This document shows positions 39,665 through 49,459 of a DNA stretch of 64,000 nucleotides, piece by piece. The stretch comes from Erythrobacter cryptus DSM 12079 (GTDB lineage Bacteria; Pseudomonadota; Alphaproteobacteria; Sphingomonadales; Sphingomonadaceae). The position numbers and the translations under genes were made by a program. Where the stretch lies: NCBI RefSeq assembly GCF_000422985.1, contig NZ_AUHC01000002.1:186001-250000 (forward strand), in the 5' to 3' direction. Each line of letters starts with the position of its first letter. Positions within the stretch are counted from its first letter, which is position 1. Under the pieces are notes generated by a model, which worked only from the letters and a program-made list of their open reading frames with translations, was not told the DNA's origin and ran no database searches.

Positions 39665-40567
39665 TCAATGCTCGCGCCCGAAATCGGGGCGGCTGTCGTC
39701 CTGGCCCTGCTCGATCACCGCGCGGCGGATCGCCCGGGTGCGGGTGAAGAGGTTGAACAGGGTCTCGCCATCGCCCGAGCGGATCGCGCGTTGCAGCGCG
39801 GTCAGGTCCTCGACGAAGCGGCCGAGCATTTCCAGCACCGCGGTGCGGTTGGTGAGGAAGACATCACGCCACATCACCGGGTCAGACGCGGCGATGCGGG
39901 TGAAATCGCGGAAACCCCCGGCCGAATACTTGATCACCTCGCTCTGCGTCACTTCCTCGAGGTCGCTGGCAGTGCCGACGATGGTATAGGCGATGAGGTG
40001 CGGGATATGGCTGGTGACCGCGAGCACCAGATCGTGGTGCGCCGCGTCCATCCGCTCGACCCGCGAGCCGAGCGCGGTCCAGAACCCCGCCACCGCCTCG
40101 ATCGCTGCTTCATCGGCATCCTCGGAAGGGGTGAGGATGCACCAGCGCCCGGCAAAGAGCGTGGCAAAACCGGCATCCGGCCCGCTCTGTTCGGTGCCGG
40201 CCACGGGGTGGGCAGGGACGATGCGAAAGCCGGGCAGGGCCTCGGCCAGCGCCGCGGCCACGGCCTGCTTGGAAGAGCCGACATCGCTGATGATCGCCTG
40301 AGGCCCAAGCCCTGCGCGGATGGCGCGGGCGGCCTCACCCATGGCGCCCACCGGCACGCACAAGATCACGAGATCGGCCCCGGCGACTGCCGCCTCGGCG
40401 GTCTCGCACACCTCATCCACCAAGCCGCGTGCGGCGGCGCGGGCGCGCACGTCCGGGTTCTGGTCCCAGCCCCTGGTGGCAATCTCGGGCACGCGCGCCT
40501 TGACCGCCAGCCCGATCGAGCCGCCGAGCAGGCCAAGGCCAATGATCGCGAGGCGCTCGATCCTCAT
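39665..40567 (-). CDS. tyrA: Prephenate (or arogenate) dehydrogenase TyrA
   Basis: TyrA gives 4-hydroxyphenylpyruvate (or tyrosine, if it prefers arogenate) from prephenate. The 300-residue product has the NAD(P) fold IIGLGLLGGSIGLAVKA near the N-terminus, DVGSSKQ, and the conserved VPAHPVAGTEQSGPDAG. The C-terminal helical domain contains SHIPHLIAYTIVG and YSAGGFRDFTRIAASDPVMW. No chorismate mutase or ACT domain is present. The start at 40567 overlaps the hisC stop (ATGA). Cofactor preference cannot be fixed here. Confidence 0.96.
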   Translation of the reverse strand: MRIERLAIIGLGLLGGSIGLAVKARVPEIATRGWDQNPDVRARAAARGLVDEVCETAEAAVAGADLVILCVPVGAMGEAARAIRAGLGPQAIISDVGSSKQAVAAALAEALPGFRIVPAHPVAGTEQSGPDAGFATLFAGRWCILTPSEDADEAAIEAVAGFWTALGSRVERMDAAHHDLVLAVTSHIPHLIAYTIVGTASDLEEVTQSEVIKYSAGGFRDFTRIAASDPVMWRDVFLTNRTAVLEMLGRFVEDLTALQRAIRSGDGETLFNLFTRTRAIRRAVIEQGQDDSRPDFGREH

Positions 40568-41679
40568 GCCGGCTCTCCGCACAGGCGCTTGAGGGTGGCG
40601 ATCACCGCGCGCATGGCCTCGCTTGTGCCGATGGTGATGCGCAGCGCATCGGGCAGGCCCTGCCCCGGCAGGTGGCGCACCGCATAGCCGGCCTCGGCCA
40701 GCGCATCGCGCGCAGCCGTGGCGCTCACCTCCCCCTTGAAATGGACGAGCAGGAAATTGGCCTCGCTCGGCGAGGCGCTGATACCGTGGTTGCCAAGCGC
40801 CGCGATCGCTTCTGAAAGGCGCGCGCGCTCGCGGGCGTTGTGAGTGCGCGCGGCGGCGACGAAGTCCTGATCGCCCAGCGCTGCCAGTGCCGCCCGCTGC
40901 CCGCTGGCCGAGACATTGAAGGCACCGCGCAGGCGGTTGAGGATATCGATGAGCGCGGGCGCGCCGGTCATCCACCCCACCCTTTCGGACGCCAGCCCAT
41001 AGGCCTTGGAAAAGGTGCGGCTGACGAGCACGTTGTCATGCGCCGCGGCAAGGGCAAAGCCGGCCTGCTGCAAGGCCGGATCGAGATATTCGGCATAGGC
41101 CTCGTCAATCACCAGGAGCACGTGCGGCGGCAGGCCGGCGTGGAGGCGCGCCAGCTCTGCCGGGGGCAGGTAGCTGCCCACCGGATTGTTGGGATTGTCG
41201 AGCAGCACCACCCGGGTGCGCGCGGTGACCGCGGCGAGCAGATTGTCAACGCTGGCACCAAAGGCGCCCTCGGCAGGCGCGGCCAGCACCGGGGTGGCCC
41301 CCACCTTCATGGCAAGGAGCGGATAGAGCGAGAAGGAATAGCGCGCGAACAGCACCTCATCGCCCGGCCCGGCAAAGCCCTGCACCGCGCAGTGCAGCAG
41401 CTCGCCCGAGCCGGTGCCGCACACGATCCGCGCCGGATCAAGCCCGTGCAGCGCGGCAAGGCCCTCGCGCAGGGCGCGGGCATCGGGATCGGGATAGTCG
41501 GCAGGCGCGTGGCCCTCGCAAAGGGCCGCGAGCGCCGCGGGCGCGGTGCCGAGCGGGTTCTCGTTGGCCGAAAGCTTGACGAGCGGCCGCCCGCTCGCGG
41601 TGCGCGACTGGCCCGGCACATAGGGATGGATCGCCGCGATCCAGGGCTTGGGAGTAGGCTGCGAGATTGGCTGCGACAT
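40564..41679 (-). CDS. hisC: Histidinol-phosphate aminotransferase
   Basis: A PLP enzyme of the histidine pathway, though in many bacteria the same protein also works on aromatic amino acids. The 371-residue product has VKLSANENPLG near the start, CGTGSGELL, the DNPNNPVGS motif, DEAYAEY, and the PLP lysine in VSRTFSKAYGLASERVG. Position directly upstream of tyrA on the same strand fits the aromatic-amino-acid role too. The start at 41679 is the first ATG giving the family length. Confidence 0.94.
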   Translation of the reverse strand: MSQPISQPTPKPWIAAIHPYVPGQSRTASGRPLVKLSANENPLGTAPAALAALCEGHAPADYPDPDARALREGLAALHGLDPARIVCGTGSGELLHCAVQGFAGPGDEVLFARYSFSLYPLLAMKVGATPVLAAPAEGAFGASVDNLLAAVTARTRVVLLDNPNNPVGSYLPPAELARLHAGLPPHVLLVIDEAYAEYLDPALQQAGFALAAAHDNVLVSRTFSKAYGLASERVGWMTGAPALIDILNRLRGAFNVSASGQRAALAALGDQDFVAAARTHNARERARLSEAIAALGNHGISASPSEANFLLVHFKGEVSATAARDALAEAGYAVRHLPGQGLPDALRITIGTSEAMRAVIATLKRLCGEPA

Positions 41680-41766
41680 GGGACGAGCGCGATAGCCAGT
41701 TTGCCAGGGCGAATACAGCGCGAAAACGTGGGGGGCGGGCGCGCGGGGGCGATGGGCGAGCGGCGA

Positions 41767-41795
41767 TTGACATGCGCCGGGCCCTCCCCCAAGTC
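41767..41795 (+). promoter_or_regulatory. Possible metX promoter (TTGACA and CAAGTC)
   Basis: TTGACA at 41767-41772, 17 bases of spacer and CAAGTC precede the ATG of metX by 11 bases. The transcript would then have almost no leader. No SAM riboswitch could fit between this element and the gene. The same layout occurs before the flavin reductase at 24789. Confidence 0.35.
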
Positions 41796-41806
41796 GCGCA
41801 AGCCCG

Positions 41807-42904
41807 ATGAACAGCGTGCCCCTCTCCAAGGCCTATGCCCTCCCCCACCCGCTGCCGCTCGACAGCGGGCAGGTGCTCGAGGCCTGCCAGATCGCCTATG
41901 AGACCTATGGCACCCTCGCGCCGGGCAAGGACAATGCGGTGCTGGTGTGCCACGCGCTCACGGGCGACCAATATGTCGCCAGCCCCCACCCGATCACCGG
42001 CAAGCCGGGCTGGTGGGAACGCATGGTCGGGCCGGGAAAGCCGATCGACACCACGCGCCACTTCGTCATCTGCGCCAATGTGATCGGCAGCTGCATGGGC
42101 TCGACCGGGCCGATGAGCCTCGCGCCTGATGGCAAGCCCTATGCCATGCGCTTTCCCGTCATCACCATCCGCGACATGGTGCGCGGCCTTGTCGGCCTGC
42201 TCGATGGCCTTGGCATTGCCCGCCTCCACGCCGTGGTCGGCGGCTCGATGGGCGGGATGCAGGCCCTGAGCCTTGCCGCCAACTGGCCAACACGCGCCGC
42301 GCGGGTGCTGGTGATCGCCTCGACCGCGCGCCATTCGGCCCAGAACATCGCCTTTCACGAGGTCGGCCGCCAGGCGATCATGGCCGATCCGGCCTGGAAC
42401 GGCGGCGATTACTACGGCGCTTCCGCGCGGCCCGACAATGGCCTTGCCGTGGCGCGCATGGCCGCGCACATCACCTATCTGTCCGAGGCCGGGCTGACCG
42501 AAAAGTTCGGCCGCCGCTTGCAGGATCGGGCGGAAAAGGGCTTCGGCTTTGATGCCGAGTTCCAGGTGGAAAGCTACCTGCGCTATCAGGGCAGCGGCTT
42601 TACCCGCCGCTTTGACGCCAATTCCTATCTCTACATCACCCGGGCGATGGACTATTTCGATCTGGCCGAGGAGCATGGCGGCAGGCTTGCCAATGCCTTT
42701 GCCGGAACGCCGGCGCGCTTCTGCATCGTCAGCTTCGATACCGACTGGCTCTATCCCACTGCCGAGAGCCGCCACATCGTCCATGCCCTAAATGCCGCGG
42801 GGGCCAAGGTCAGCTTTGTCGAACTCTCTGCCCCGCACGGGCACGATTCCTTCCTGCTCGAGCACGATCAGCTCGACCGGGTGGTGCAGGGGTTCCTCGC
42901 GTGA
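41807..42904 (+). CDS. metX: Homoserine O-acyltransferase MetX
   Basis: MetX acylates homoserine as the first committed step of methionine synthesis, using acetyl-CoA in the classic form. The 365-residue alpha/beta hydrolase-fold protein has the family start [20 protein letters not shown], then [14 protein letters not shown] and the nucleophile [12 protein letters not shown] with Ser147. The catalytic acid and base lie in [13 protein letters not shown] and [10 protein letters not shown]. Some alphaproteobacterial members use succinyl-CoA, so the acyl donor is not certain. It is followed by metW. Confidence 0.96.
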   Translation: MNSVPLSKAYALPHPLPLDSGQVLEACQIAYETYGTLAPGKDNAVLVCHALTGDQYVASPHPITGKPGWWERMVGPGKPIDTTRHFVICANVIGSCMGSTGPMSLAPDGKPYAMRFPVITIRDMVRGLVGLLDGLGIARLHAVVGGSMGGMQALSLAANWPTRAARVLVIASTARHSAQNIAFHEVGRQAIMADPAWNGGDYYGASARPDNGLAVARMAAHITYLSEAGLTEKFGRRLQDRAEKGFGFDAEFQVESYLRYQGSGFTRRFDANSYLYITRAMDYFDLAEEHGGRLANAFAGTPARFCIVSFDTDWLYPTAESRHIVHALNAAGAKVSFVELSAPHGHDSFLLEHDQLDRVVQGFLA

Positions 42905-43488
42905 GCCTGCGATCTGACCTTGCGGTGATCGCCGCCCATGTCGCCCCCGGCAGCCGGGTGCTCGACATCGGCTGCGGCGATGGGGCGCTGATGGCCGAGC
43001 TGGAAGCCGCGCGCGGCTGCGATGCGCGCGGGATGGAGCTTGACGGGGCGCTGGTGGAACGCTGCGTCGCGCGCGGCCTTTCGGTGGTGCAGGGCGATGC
43101 CAATGTTGACCTTGCCGACTATCCCGACAAGGCCTTCGACTATGCCATCCTCAGCCAGACGCTGCAGACCGCCACCCGGCCCGACCGGATGCTCGAGGAA
43201 CTGCTGCGCGTCGGCCGGCGGGCCTTTGTGTCCTTCCCCAACTTTGCCCATTGGCGCACCCGCATGGCGCTGCTCATCGGCGGGCGGATGCCGGTGACGC
43301 GGGCGCTGCCGCTGACCTGGTATGAAACCGAGAACATCCACCACGTGACGGTGGAGGATTTCCGCGATCTGGCGCGGATGAAGGGCGCGCGGATCGAACG
43401 CGCGTGGTTCTTCGCCGGGGACAGGCAGATCGGCGCGCCAGGGGCAAACTGGCGCGCCGAATTCGCGGTGTTTGAATTAAGCCGGTAG
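42901..43488 (+). CDS. metW: Methionine biosynthesis protein MetW
   Basis: A 195-residue methyltransferase-fold protein. The SAM-binding pattern is [20 protein letters not shown]. The family continues with [40 protein letters not shown] and the typical [20 protein letters not shown]. MetW works with MetX in methionine synthesis, and its exact step is not settled. The GTG start overlaps the metX stop (GTGA). It ends two bases before the convergent VOC gene. Confidence 0.94.
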   Translation: MSLRSDLAVIAAHVAPGSRVLDIGCGDGALMAELEAARGCDARGMELDGALVERCVARGLSVVQGDANVDLADYPDKAFDYAILSQTLQTATRPDRMLEELLRVGRRAFVSFPNFAHWRTRMALLIGGRMPVTRALPLTWYETENIHHVTVEDFRDLARMKGARIERAWFFAGDRQIGAPGANWRAEFAVFELSR

Positions 43489-43490
43489 GT

Positions 43491-43883
43491 TCAGCCCGCG
43501 CGGTGCAGCATGCACAGCTTGTGGCCATCGAGGTCGCGGACATAGCCGAGGTTGAGCGTGCCCATCGCGCCCGTGCGCGGCCCCGGCGGGTCCTCGATCG
43601 AGGTGCCGCCCGCGGCGACAGCAGCATCGTGAAAGGCCTTGACCTGCTCGAGACTGTCGCAGGCAAAGCCGATGGTCGAGCCATTGGCAATGGTGGCCGG
43701 TTCGCCATTGATCGGCTCGCTGATGGCGAAGATCCCGCCATTGTGGAACCAGAAGGCGCGCTTGTGCCCGGTGGCGGCCTCGTTGACCATGCCGGGCCCG
43801 GCGCCAAGCGTGGCGAGGACCTTGTCATAGAAGTCCTTGGCCCGCGCGAAATCATTGGTGCCGATCATGATGTGGCTGAACAT
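43491..43883 (-). CDS. VOC family (glyoxalase/bleomycin resistance-like) protein
   Basis: A 130-residue vicinal-oxygen-chelate protein. It starts with MFSHIMIGTNDFARAKDFYD, then has ISEPINGEPATIANGSTIGF and DLEQ-type helix SLEQVKAFHDAAVAAGGTSI. It ends YVRDLDGHKLCMLHRAG, where the conserved Asp-Gly and His/Glu metal positions should lie. Many proteins of this type are small-molecule isomerases, lyases or resistance proteins, and the substrate is unknown. An in-frame ATG at 43973 would add Arg-rich residues that the family lacks. Confidence 0.88.
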   Translation of the reverse strand: MFSHIMIGTNDFARAKDFYDKVLATLGAGPGMVNEAATGHKRAFWFHNGGIFAISEPINGEPATIANGSTIGFACDSLEQVKAFHDAAVAAGGTSIEDPPGPRTGAMGTLNLGYVRDLDGHKLCMLHRAG

Positions 43884-43993
43884 GTGCTCTCGTCTCCTCT
43901 CGCAAGACGGGTTGCGGATTAGGACGGATCGGCCCCAGCGGCAATGGCGATTTCGCTGGCGCCTGGCCGGCAAGGCAGGGCATAGGAGGGGCG

Positions 43994-44341
43994 ATGCCGA
44001 CCAGCCTTCTTGCCGTCCTGCTCGCGCTTCAGGGCACGTCCGCCGCGCCGCCGGCGCTTGCGCCCGATCAGCGCGCGCTGCTGCGCTGCGCCGCGGCCTT
44101 TGCGCTGGTGGCCGAGGGCCAGGCGCGCGGGGCCGAGGAGGCGCTGCGCTGGCCGGCGCTAGAGGGGCGCGGGCGCGAATTCTTCGTGCGCGCCCTGGCG
44201 CAGGTGATGGATGAGGCCGGGCTGGATCGCGAGGCGATCGCCGCGCACACCCGGGCCGAGGCGCGCGCGCTGAGCGCCGCGGGCGAGGTGGATCGCATCA
44301 TGCCCTCCTGCCTCACCATGCTGGGGGCTGCCGGGCTGTGA
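43994..44341 (+). CDS. Small secreted protein of unknown function
   Basis: A 115-residue product with a good ribosome site (GGAGGGGCG) and a likely signal peptide (MPTSLLAVLLALQGTSAAPP). The mature part is helical and has two Cys residues (LLRCAAAF and IMPSCLTML), spaced to form a disulfide in the periplasm. It is not a family I can name. It is flanked by the divergent VOC gene and the following GST-like gene. Confidence 0.75.
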   Translation: MPTSLLAVLLALQGTSAAPPALAPDQRALLRCAAAFALVAEGQARGAEEALRWPALEGRGREFFVRALAQVMDEAGLDREAIAAHTRAEARALSAAGEVDRIMPSCLTMLGAAGL

Positions 44342-44408
44342 TCATCCCCCGCCGGCAGGCGCGCGACCATGGATTTGCCGCGCCATTTGCGGCATGGGGC
44401 AAGTCAAG

Positions 44409-45077
44409 ATGTGGCAACTTCACCAATTCCCGCTGTGCCCCTTCAGCCGCAAGATCCGGCTGCTGCTGAGCGAGAAGAACGTCCCCTTCGAGCTTGTCCG
44501 CGAATATCCCTGGGCGGCCTCGGAGATGTTCTTCAACCTCAATCCCGCCGGGCGCACCCCGGTGATCGTCAATCCGCAAAAGCAGATCGTCCTCGCTGAC
44601 AGCCGGGCGATCGCGGAATATTTCGAGGAAACCGTGCCGCGCGCGCCGATGATCAACGGCAGCGCCGCCCAGCGTGCCGAGATCCGCCGGCTGGTGGCGC
44701 TGTTCGACGAGAATTTCTACGCCGATGTCACCGCCCCGCTGCTCGCTGAGCGGATGAAGAAGCGCATCCTGCGCCAGCCGCCCGACAGCGGCGCGCTGCG
44801 CAGCGCGATGAAGCTGGCGCACGGCCATCTCGACTATCTCGACTGGCTGATCGACAACCGCCCCTGGGTGGCCGGTTCGACCATGAGCCTGGCTGATCTT
44901 GCCGCCGCGGCGCAGATTTCGGTCGCCGACTATCTCGGCGGGATCGACTGGAGCGGGCACGAGCAGGCGCGCGGCTGGTATGCGGTGTTCAAGAGCCGCC
45001 CGAGCTTCCGCCCGCTGCTGGCCGAGCGGATGGAGGCGATCAAGCCGCCCGCCCACTATGCCCTGCTCGATGGCTAG
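44409..45077 (+). CDS. Glutathione S-transferase family protein
   Basis: A 222-residue GST-fold protein. The thioredoxin-like half begins MWQLHQFPLCPFSRKIRLLL, with a Cys-Pro motif (CPFS) and the cis-proline motif GRTPVIV, then the ADSRAIAEYFEE segment of the glutathione site. The all-helical half has AGSTMSLADLAAAAQISVAD. In alphaproteobacteria one GST-like protein, FzlA, binds FtsZ, and this gene could belong to that group, but I cannot prove it. An in-frame ATG at 44394 would add five residues. The methionine sulfoxide reductase gene follows. Confidence 0.88.
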   Translation: MWQLHQFPLCPFSRKIRLLLSEKNVPFELVREYPWAASEMFFNLNPAGRTPVIVNPQKQIVLADSRAIAEYFEETVPRAPMINGSAAQRAEIRRLVALFDENFYADVTAPLLAERMKKRILRQPPDSGALRSAMKLAHGHLDYLDWLIDNRPWVAGSTMSLADLAAAAQISVADYLGGIDWSGHEQARGWYAVFKSRPSFRPLLAERMEAIKPPAHYALLDG

Positions 45078-45149
45078 GACCGGCCGCGCCGCGCTTGCGC
45101 ATTGCCGGGCGCGCGCCGATATTGGCGGGGCGAGCAGGAGAGCAAGGCG

Positions 45150-45557
45150 ATGATCGAAGACCCCCGCAGCCTCAGCGAGGAGGAATGGCGCGCGCGGCTC
45201 ACCCCGATGCAGTATCACGTGCTGCGCGAGGCGGGGACGGAACGCGCCTTCACCGGCGAATATGACAAGTTCTTCGAGGAGGGCGAATATCACTGCGCCG
45301 CCTGCGGCACGCAGCTGTTCTATTCCACCGCCAAATACAATTCCGGCTGCGGCTGGCCCGCCTTTACCCGCCCGGCAAGCGAAGAGGTGATCGAGGAGCA
45401 CCGCGACACCTCCTATGGCATGATCCGCACCGAGGTGCGCTGCGCCAAGTGCGGCGGGCACCTTGGCCATGTGTTTCCCGATGGCCCGCCTGAACAGGGG
45501 GGCTTTCGCTACTGCATCAATTCCGCCGCGCTGATCTTCACTCCGGCCGAAGGCTGA
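45150..45557 (+). CDS. msrB: Peptide-methionine (R)-S-oxide reductase MsrB
   Basis: MsrB repairs methionine-R-sulfoxide in proteins. The 135 residues show the zinc-binding pairs CAAC and CAKC, FTGEYDKFFEEGEYHCAACG, and the catalytic Cys122 in GGFRYCINSAAL. Unlike the MsrA-MsrB fusions of other bacteria, MsrA is a separate gene at 59405-59959. The start at 45150 is the first ATG giving the family length. No signal peptide is present, so it is cytoplasmic. Confidence 0.96.
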   Translation: MIEDPRSLSEEEWRARLTPMQYHVLREAGTERAFTGEYDKFFEEGEYHCAACGTQLFYSTAKYNSGCGWPAFTRPASEEVIEEHRDTSYGMIRTEVRCAKCGGHLGHVFPDGPPEQGGFRYCINSAALIFTPAEG

Positions 45558-45684
45558 CAGCGCCCCCCACACACACGCCTTGGCCGGGGAGAGCCGCAGG
45601 CGCCCGGTTCACCCGCGGAAAGAACGCGCCTATGCAAGGGGCGCAAGGCTGGTCTCTCAGGAGCGCCGCAGCGATTGGGCAGGA

Positions 45685-47835
45685 ATGATGTCGAGACGGG
45701 GTGAGCGGCTGAAAGGCAAGCAGGTGCGCGGATCGCGCCGCGCCGCGGCTGCGCGCGCCGGTCAGGGTGCCGCGCCGCCGCCCTCACAGGGATCGGCGCC
45801 CTCGCGGCTGCGGCGCTGGCTTACCCGCGCGCTCGCCTGGGGCGCGGGCCTTGCGCTGCTCGCCGCCCTGGTGCTGGCGGTGGCGGTGGGCATGGCCGCC
45901 CATTCGCTGCCAAGCTATGCCGCGCTCAAGGCCAGCCAGCCCGGCCAGACCATCGTGATCCGCGCACGCGACGGGCGCGAGCTGATCGAGATCGGCCCAA
46001 GCTTTGGCGACTGGCTCGATTATGACGAGATCCCTCAAACCATGATCGATGCCATGATCGCGGTCGAGGACAAGCGCTTCCGCCGGCATTTCGGGGTCGA
46101 TCCGGTGCGGCTCACCGGCGCGGTGGTGGAATGGCTCACCGGCTCGCGCGCGCGCATCGGCGGCACCTCCACCATCACCCAGCAATTGGCGCGCAACCTG
46201 TTTCTCAACAACAACCGCACCCCCGATCGCAAGGCGCGCGAGGCGGTGCTGGCGATGGCGCTCGAATGGAACCTCACCAAGGAGGAGATTCTCGAGCTTT
46301 ATCTCAACAAGGTCTATTTCGGCGGCGGGGCCTATGGCATCGATTCGGCCAGCCGCAAGTTCTTCAGCCACCCGGCAAACGAGCTGAGCGTGGCCGAGGC
46401 GGCGATCATCGCCGGGCTGGTCAAGGCGCCGAGCCAATATTCCCCCACCGCCGATGTCGAGGCCGCGGTGGACCGCGCCAGGGTGGTGCTGCAATTGATG
46501 CAGGAACAGGGCTACATCACCCCCGATCAGGCCCGGGTCGATGTCAGCGCGGTGCAATTGAAGCAGCAGGCCGGGCAGAACTCGGTGCGCTATTTCACCG
46601 ATTGGGTGCTGCCGCAGCTCGATATCATCCTGCCCGAGACCTACGAGCCGATCGAGGTGTGGACCACGCTCGATATCGGGATGCAGCGCGCCGCCACCGC
46701 GGCGATCGAGGCCAATACCCCCAAGGGCGCGCAAGGGGCGCTGGTCAGCCTCGATCGCGACGGGGCCATTCTCGCGATGGTGGGCGGCACCGACTATGTC
46801 GAAAGCAACTACAACCGTGCCACCACCGCGATGCGCCAGCCCGGTTCGGCCTGGAAGCTCTTCGTCTATCTCGCCGCGCTCGAGGCCGGTTATACGCCCG
46901 AGGACAAGGTGGTCGATGCCCCGGTGACGATCGCCGGGTGGAGCCCGCGCAACGCCAATGGCCGCAATATCGGGGAAACCACGCTGCGCGCCGCCTTTGC
47001 CTATTCGATCAACACCGTGGCCGCGCAGCTCGGCAACGAGGTGGGCTTTGGCACCGTGGCCTCGATGGCGCGGCGCTTTGGCATTGCCAGCGAGATCGAC
47101 ACCACGCCCGCGATGGTGCTCGGCTCATCCGAGGTGCGGGTGATCGAGATGGTGCAGGCCTTTGCCGGGGTGGCCAACAAGGGCGTGCCGGTCAAACCCT
47201 ATGGCATCACCCGGGTGGTGGGGGCGAGCGGCGAGGTGCTCTACACCCACGAGGACGCGCGCAGCCCACCCGTCGTGCCCGATTATGTGGTTGCCGGGAT
47301 GACCGATCTGCTCCAGGCTGCGGTGCAGACCGGCACGGGCAGCGCCGCGCAGATCGGGCGCCCGGTGGCGGGCAAGACCGGCACGACCTCGTCGAACAAG
47401 GATGGCTGGTTCATCGGCTTTTCGAGCGGCATCACCACCGGCGTGTGGATGGGGCGCGACGATGCCAAGCCGGTGCCGGGCCTGCAGGGCGGACGCGCTC
47501 CGGCCCGCGCCTTTGCTGCCTACATGCGCTATGCCGTCAAGGACCGCCCGGTCGAGGCCTTCGACGTGACGCTCAACCTGCCCGACTGGCAGCTCGAACC
47601 CGATCAGGAAGCCCTGCTCGGCGCGCCTGAGGACTATTACTACATCGACGAGGAGGGCAATCTCGTCGAGCCGACCCGGCGCGAGGGCGGCCAGGACGCG
47701 GGCAGCGGCGAGGATGCGCCCGCCGCGGCGGGCCCCGAGTTTCTCGAACAGGCCACCGGCGGCACGATCCCGCGCACCCCGCGCCGCAACCCGCCGCCGC
47801 AGCCGGCGCCGGCGGGCAAGCCGCCCGAAGACTAG
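45685..47835 (+). CDS. Class A penicillin-binding protein (PBP1A type)
   Basis: A 716-residue bifunctional cell-wall synthase. A short Arg-rich cytoplasmic end precedes the membrane helix (about residues 50-72). The glycosyltransferase part has AVEDKRFRRHFGVDP, GGTSTITQQLARNLFLNN and YLNKVYFG. The transpeptidase has the SxxK motif in QPGSAWKLF with Ser388, SIN in AYSINTVAAQ, and GKTGTT. The tail is Pro- and Glu-rich. The start at 45685 (or 45688) follows AGGA. It lies between msrB and the convergent Do protease and makes peptidoglycan in the periplasm. Confidence 0.96.
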   Translation: MMSRRGERLKGKQVRGSRRAAAARAGQGAAPPPSQGSAPSRLRRWLTRALAWGAGLALLAALVLAVAVGMAAHSLPSYAALKASQPGQTIVIRARDGRELIEIGPSFGDWLDYDEIPQTMIDAMIAVEDKRFRRHFGVDPVRLTGAVVEWLTGSRARIGGTSTITQQLARNLFLNNNRTPDRKAREAVLAMALEWNLTKEEILELYLNKVYFGGGAYGIDSASRKFFSHPANELSVAEAAIIAGLVKAPSQYSPTADVEAAVDRARVVLQLMQEQGYITPDQARVDVSAVQLKQQAGQNSVRYFTDWVLPQLDIILPETYEPIEVWTTLDIGMQRAATAAIEANTPKGAQGALVSLDRDGAILAMVGGTDYVESNYNRATTAMRQPGSAWKLFVYLAALEAGYTPEDKVVDAPVTIAGWSPRNANGRNIGETTLRAAFAYSINTVAAQLGNEVGFGTVASMARRFGIASEIDTTPAMVLGSSEVRVIEMVQAFAGVANKGVPVKPYGITRVVGASGEVLYTHEDARSPPVVPDYVVAGMTDLLQAAVQTGTGSAAQIGRPVAGKTGTTSSNKDGWFIGFSSGITTGVWMGRDDAKPVPGLQGGRAPARAFAAYMRYAVKDRPVEAFDVTLNLPDWQLEPDQEALLGAPEDYYYIDEEGNLVEPTRREGGQDAGSGEDAPAAAGPEFLEQATGGTIPRTPRRNPPPQPAPAGKPPED

Positions 47836-47858
47836 CACGGCGCGCAACCCGCAGCAGA

Positions 47859-47892
47859 AAGGGGCGCCGGAGCCATGCCCCGCGCGCCCCTT
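47859..47892 (-). terminator. Hairpin between the convergent PBP and Do protease genes
   Basis: A 9-bp stem (AAGGGGCGC at 47859-47867 with GCGCCCCTT at 47884-47892) lies in the gap between two converging genes. On the minus strand it is followed by TCTGCTG, so only a short T run is present. It may end transcripts from the protease gene, weakly. Confidence 0.4.
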
Positions 47893-47929
47893 GCCTGTGG
47901 CGCGGGCGTGCCTGCCGCCCGCCAGCCGA

Positions 47930-49459
47930 TCAGCGCAGCCGCACCGGCACGAAGATCGGCGGCTGGGTGCGGCGCTGGACCCGCAGCAGCACCGCCTCGC
48001 GCCCTTCGGCGCTGGCGGCCCTGATCTGGGCGAGCAGCGCCTCGACCGTGGTGACCGTCTGGTAATTGGCCGACAGGATGATGTCGCCGCGCCGCAGCCC
48101 CTTGCGTGCGGCATCCGAATTGGGATCGACCGCGGCGATCACCACCCCCTGGGTATCGGTGGGCACCCCGAGCGAGCGGGCGATCTGAGCGCTCATCGGC
48201 ATCACCTGCATTCCCAGCTTCTGCTCGATGGTGCTGTCCGAGGTGCCCGGCGCCATCGGCTCATCGCTGTCGGGATCGAAGGTCTCGCTCTGCTGCTGGA
48301 GTTCCGCCTCGCTCGGGCGCTTGCCGAGCGTGACCGGGATGGTCAGCCGCTTGCCATCGCGCAGCACCTCGACCGGCACCCGCTCGCCCGGCTGGAGATT
48401 GGCGACGAGGAAGGAGACGGTCTGGTCTGCGCTCACCTCCTTGCCGCCGACCTTGGTGATGATGTCGCCCGCGCGCACCCCGGCGCGGCCCGCGGGGCTG
48501 GTTTCCTCGACCGATTGCACCAGCTCGCCGCGGCGCTTGGGCAGGCCAAGCGAGGCGGCGAAATCCTCGTCGATGGGCTGCAGCCGCACGCCGAGATAAC
48601 CGCGCTGGATCTCCTGGCCCTGGCGCAGCTTCTCCACGATCGGCGCGGCGATCTCGGCGGGGATGGCAAAGCCGATCCCCACGCTCCCGCCCGAGGGCGA
48701 GAAGATCGCGTTGTTGATGCCGATCACATTGCCGCGCATGTCGAACAGCGGCCCGCCCGAATTGCCGCGGTTGATGCTGGCATCGGTCTGGATGTAGCGG
48801 TCATAGGCGCCGCCCTGGCCGGTGTTGCGATAGACCGCCGAGATGATCCCGCTGGTCACCGTGCCGCCAAGGCCGAAGGGGTTGCCGATCGCCACCACCC
48901 AATCGCCCACCCGCGCCTTGCTGGAATCGCCGAACTCGACGAAGGGGAAGGTCTTGTTGGCGCGGATCTTGAGCACCGCGAGGTCCGAGGCGGCATCGGC
49001 GCCGATCACGTCGGCTTCATATTCGCTGCCATCAGCCAGGGTGACGGTGATCGATTCGAGCTTGGCCCGGGTATCGGGGGGCGAGATCACGTGGTTGTTG
49101 GTGACCACCACGCCATCGGCCGAGATGATGAAGCCCGAGCCCAGCGACTGGGCTTCACGGGTTTGTGGCTGTCCGCCGCCGCGGCGGTTGAACAGATCGG
49201 CAAAGGGGGTGCCGGCAAAGGGATTGACGCTGACCTCGACGCGCTGGCGCGTGGCGATGTTGACCACCGCCGGGGCGAGCTGGGCGGTGAGATCGGCAAA
49301 GCTGGCCGGGGCGCCGGCCACCGGCACCACCCGCTGCATCACCTGATCATCGTTCTGCGCCACCTGCGCGCCGACCGGCGAGCCGGTGATCAGCGAGATG
49401 GCCGCGCCGCCCACCAGCAGCGCGCTCGACAGTCCATACACATAGCGCACTTTTTTCAC
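47930..49459 (-). CDS. degP: Do family (DegP/DegQ-like) periplasmic serine protease
   Basis: A 509-residue exported protease and chaperone. The GTG at 49459 follows AGAGGAC and gives an N-terminus with a membrane or signal segment (YVYGLSSALLVGGAAISLIT). An in-frame ATG at 49642 would add residues not seen in the family. The triad is His in VVTNNHVI, Asp in ASDLAVLKI and Ser234 in GNSGGPLFD. Two PDZ domains follow (GYLGVRLQPIDEDFAA and a second with GVVIAAVDPNSDAARK). It degrades misfolded envelope proteins. It lies downstream of hflC on the same strand. Confidence 0.95.
   Translation of the reverse strand: MKKVRYVYGLSSALLVGGAAISLITGSPVGAQVAQNDDQVMQRVVPVAGAPASFADLTAQLAPAVVNIATRQRVEVSVNPFAGTPFADLFNRRGGGQPQTREAQSLGSGFIISADGVVVTNNHVISPPDTRAKLESITVTLADGSEYEADVIGADAASDLAVLKIRANKTFPFVEFGDSSKARVGDWVVAIGNPFGLGGTVTSGIISAVYRNTGQGGAYDRYIQTDASINRGNSGGPLFDMRGNVIGINNAIFSPSGGSVGIGFAIPAEIAAPIVEKLRQGQEIQRGYLGVRLQPIDEDFAASLGLPKRRGELVQSVEETSPAGRAGVRAGDIITKVGGKEVSADQTVSFLVANLQPGERVPVEVLRDGKRLTIPVTLGKRPSEAELQQQSETFDPDSDEPMAPGTSDSTIEQKLGMQVMPMSAQIARSLGVPTDTQGVVIAAVDPNSDAARKGLRRGDIILSANYQTVTTVEALLAQIRAASAEGREAVLLRVQRRTQPPIFVPVRLR

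Noticed and set aside
41680-41806. SAM-II riboswitch before metX
   Set aside because: Alphaproteobacterial metX genes often have one, but the 127-base gap shows no pseudoknot pattern and the TTGACA element leaves no room for a leader.
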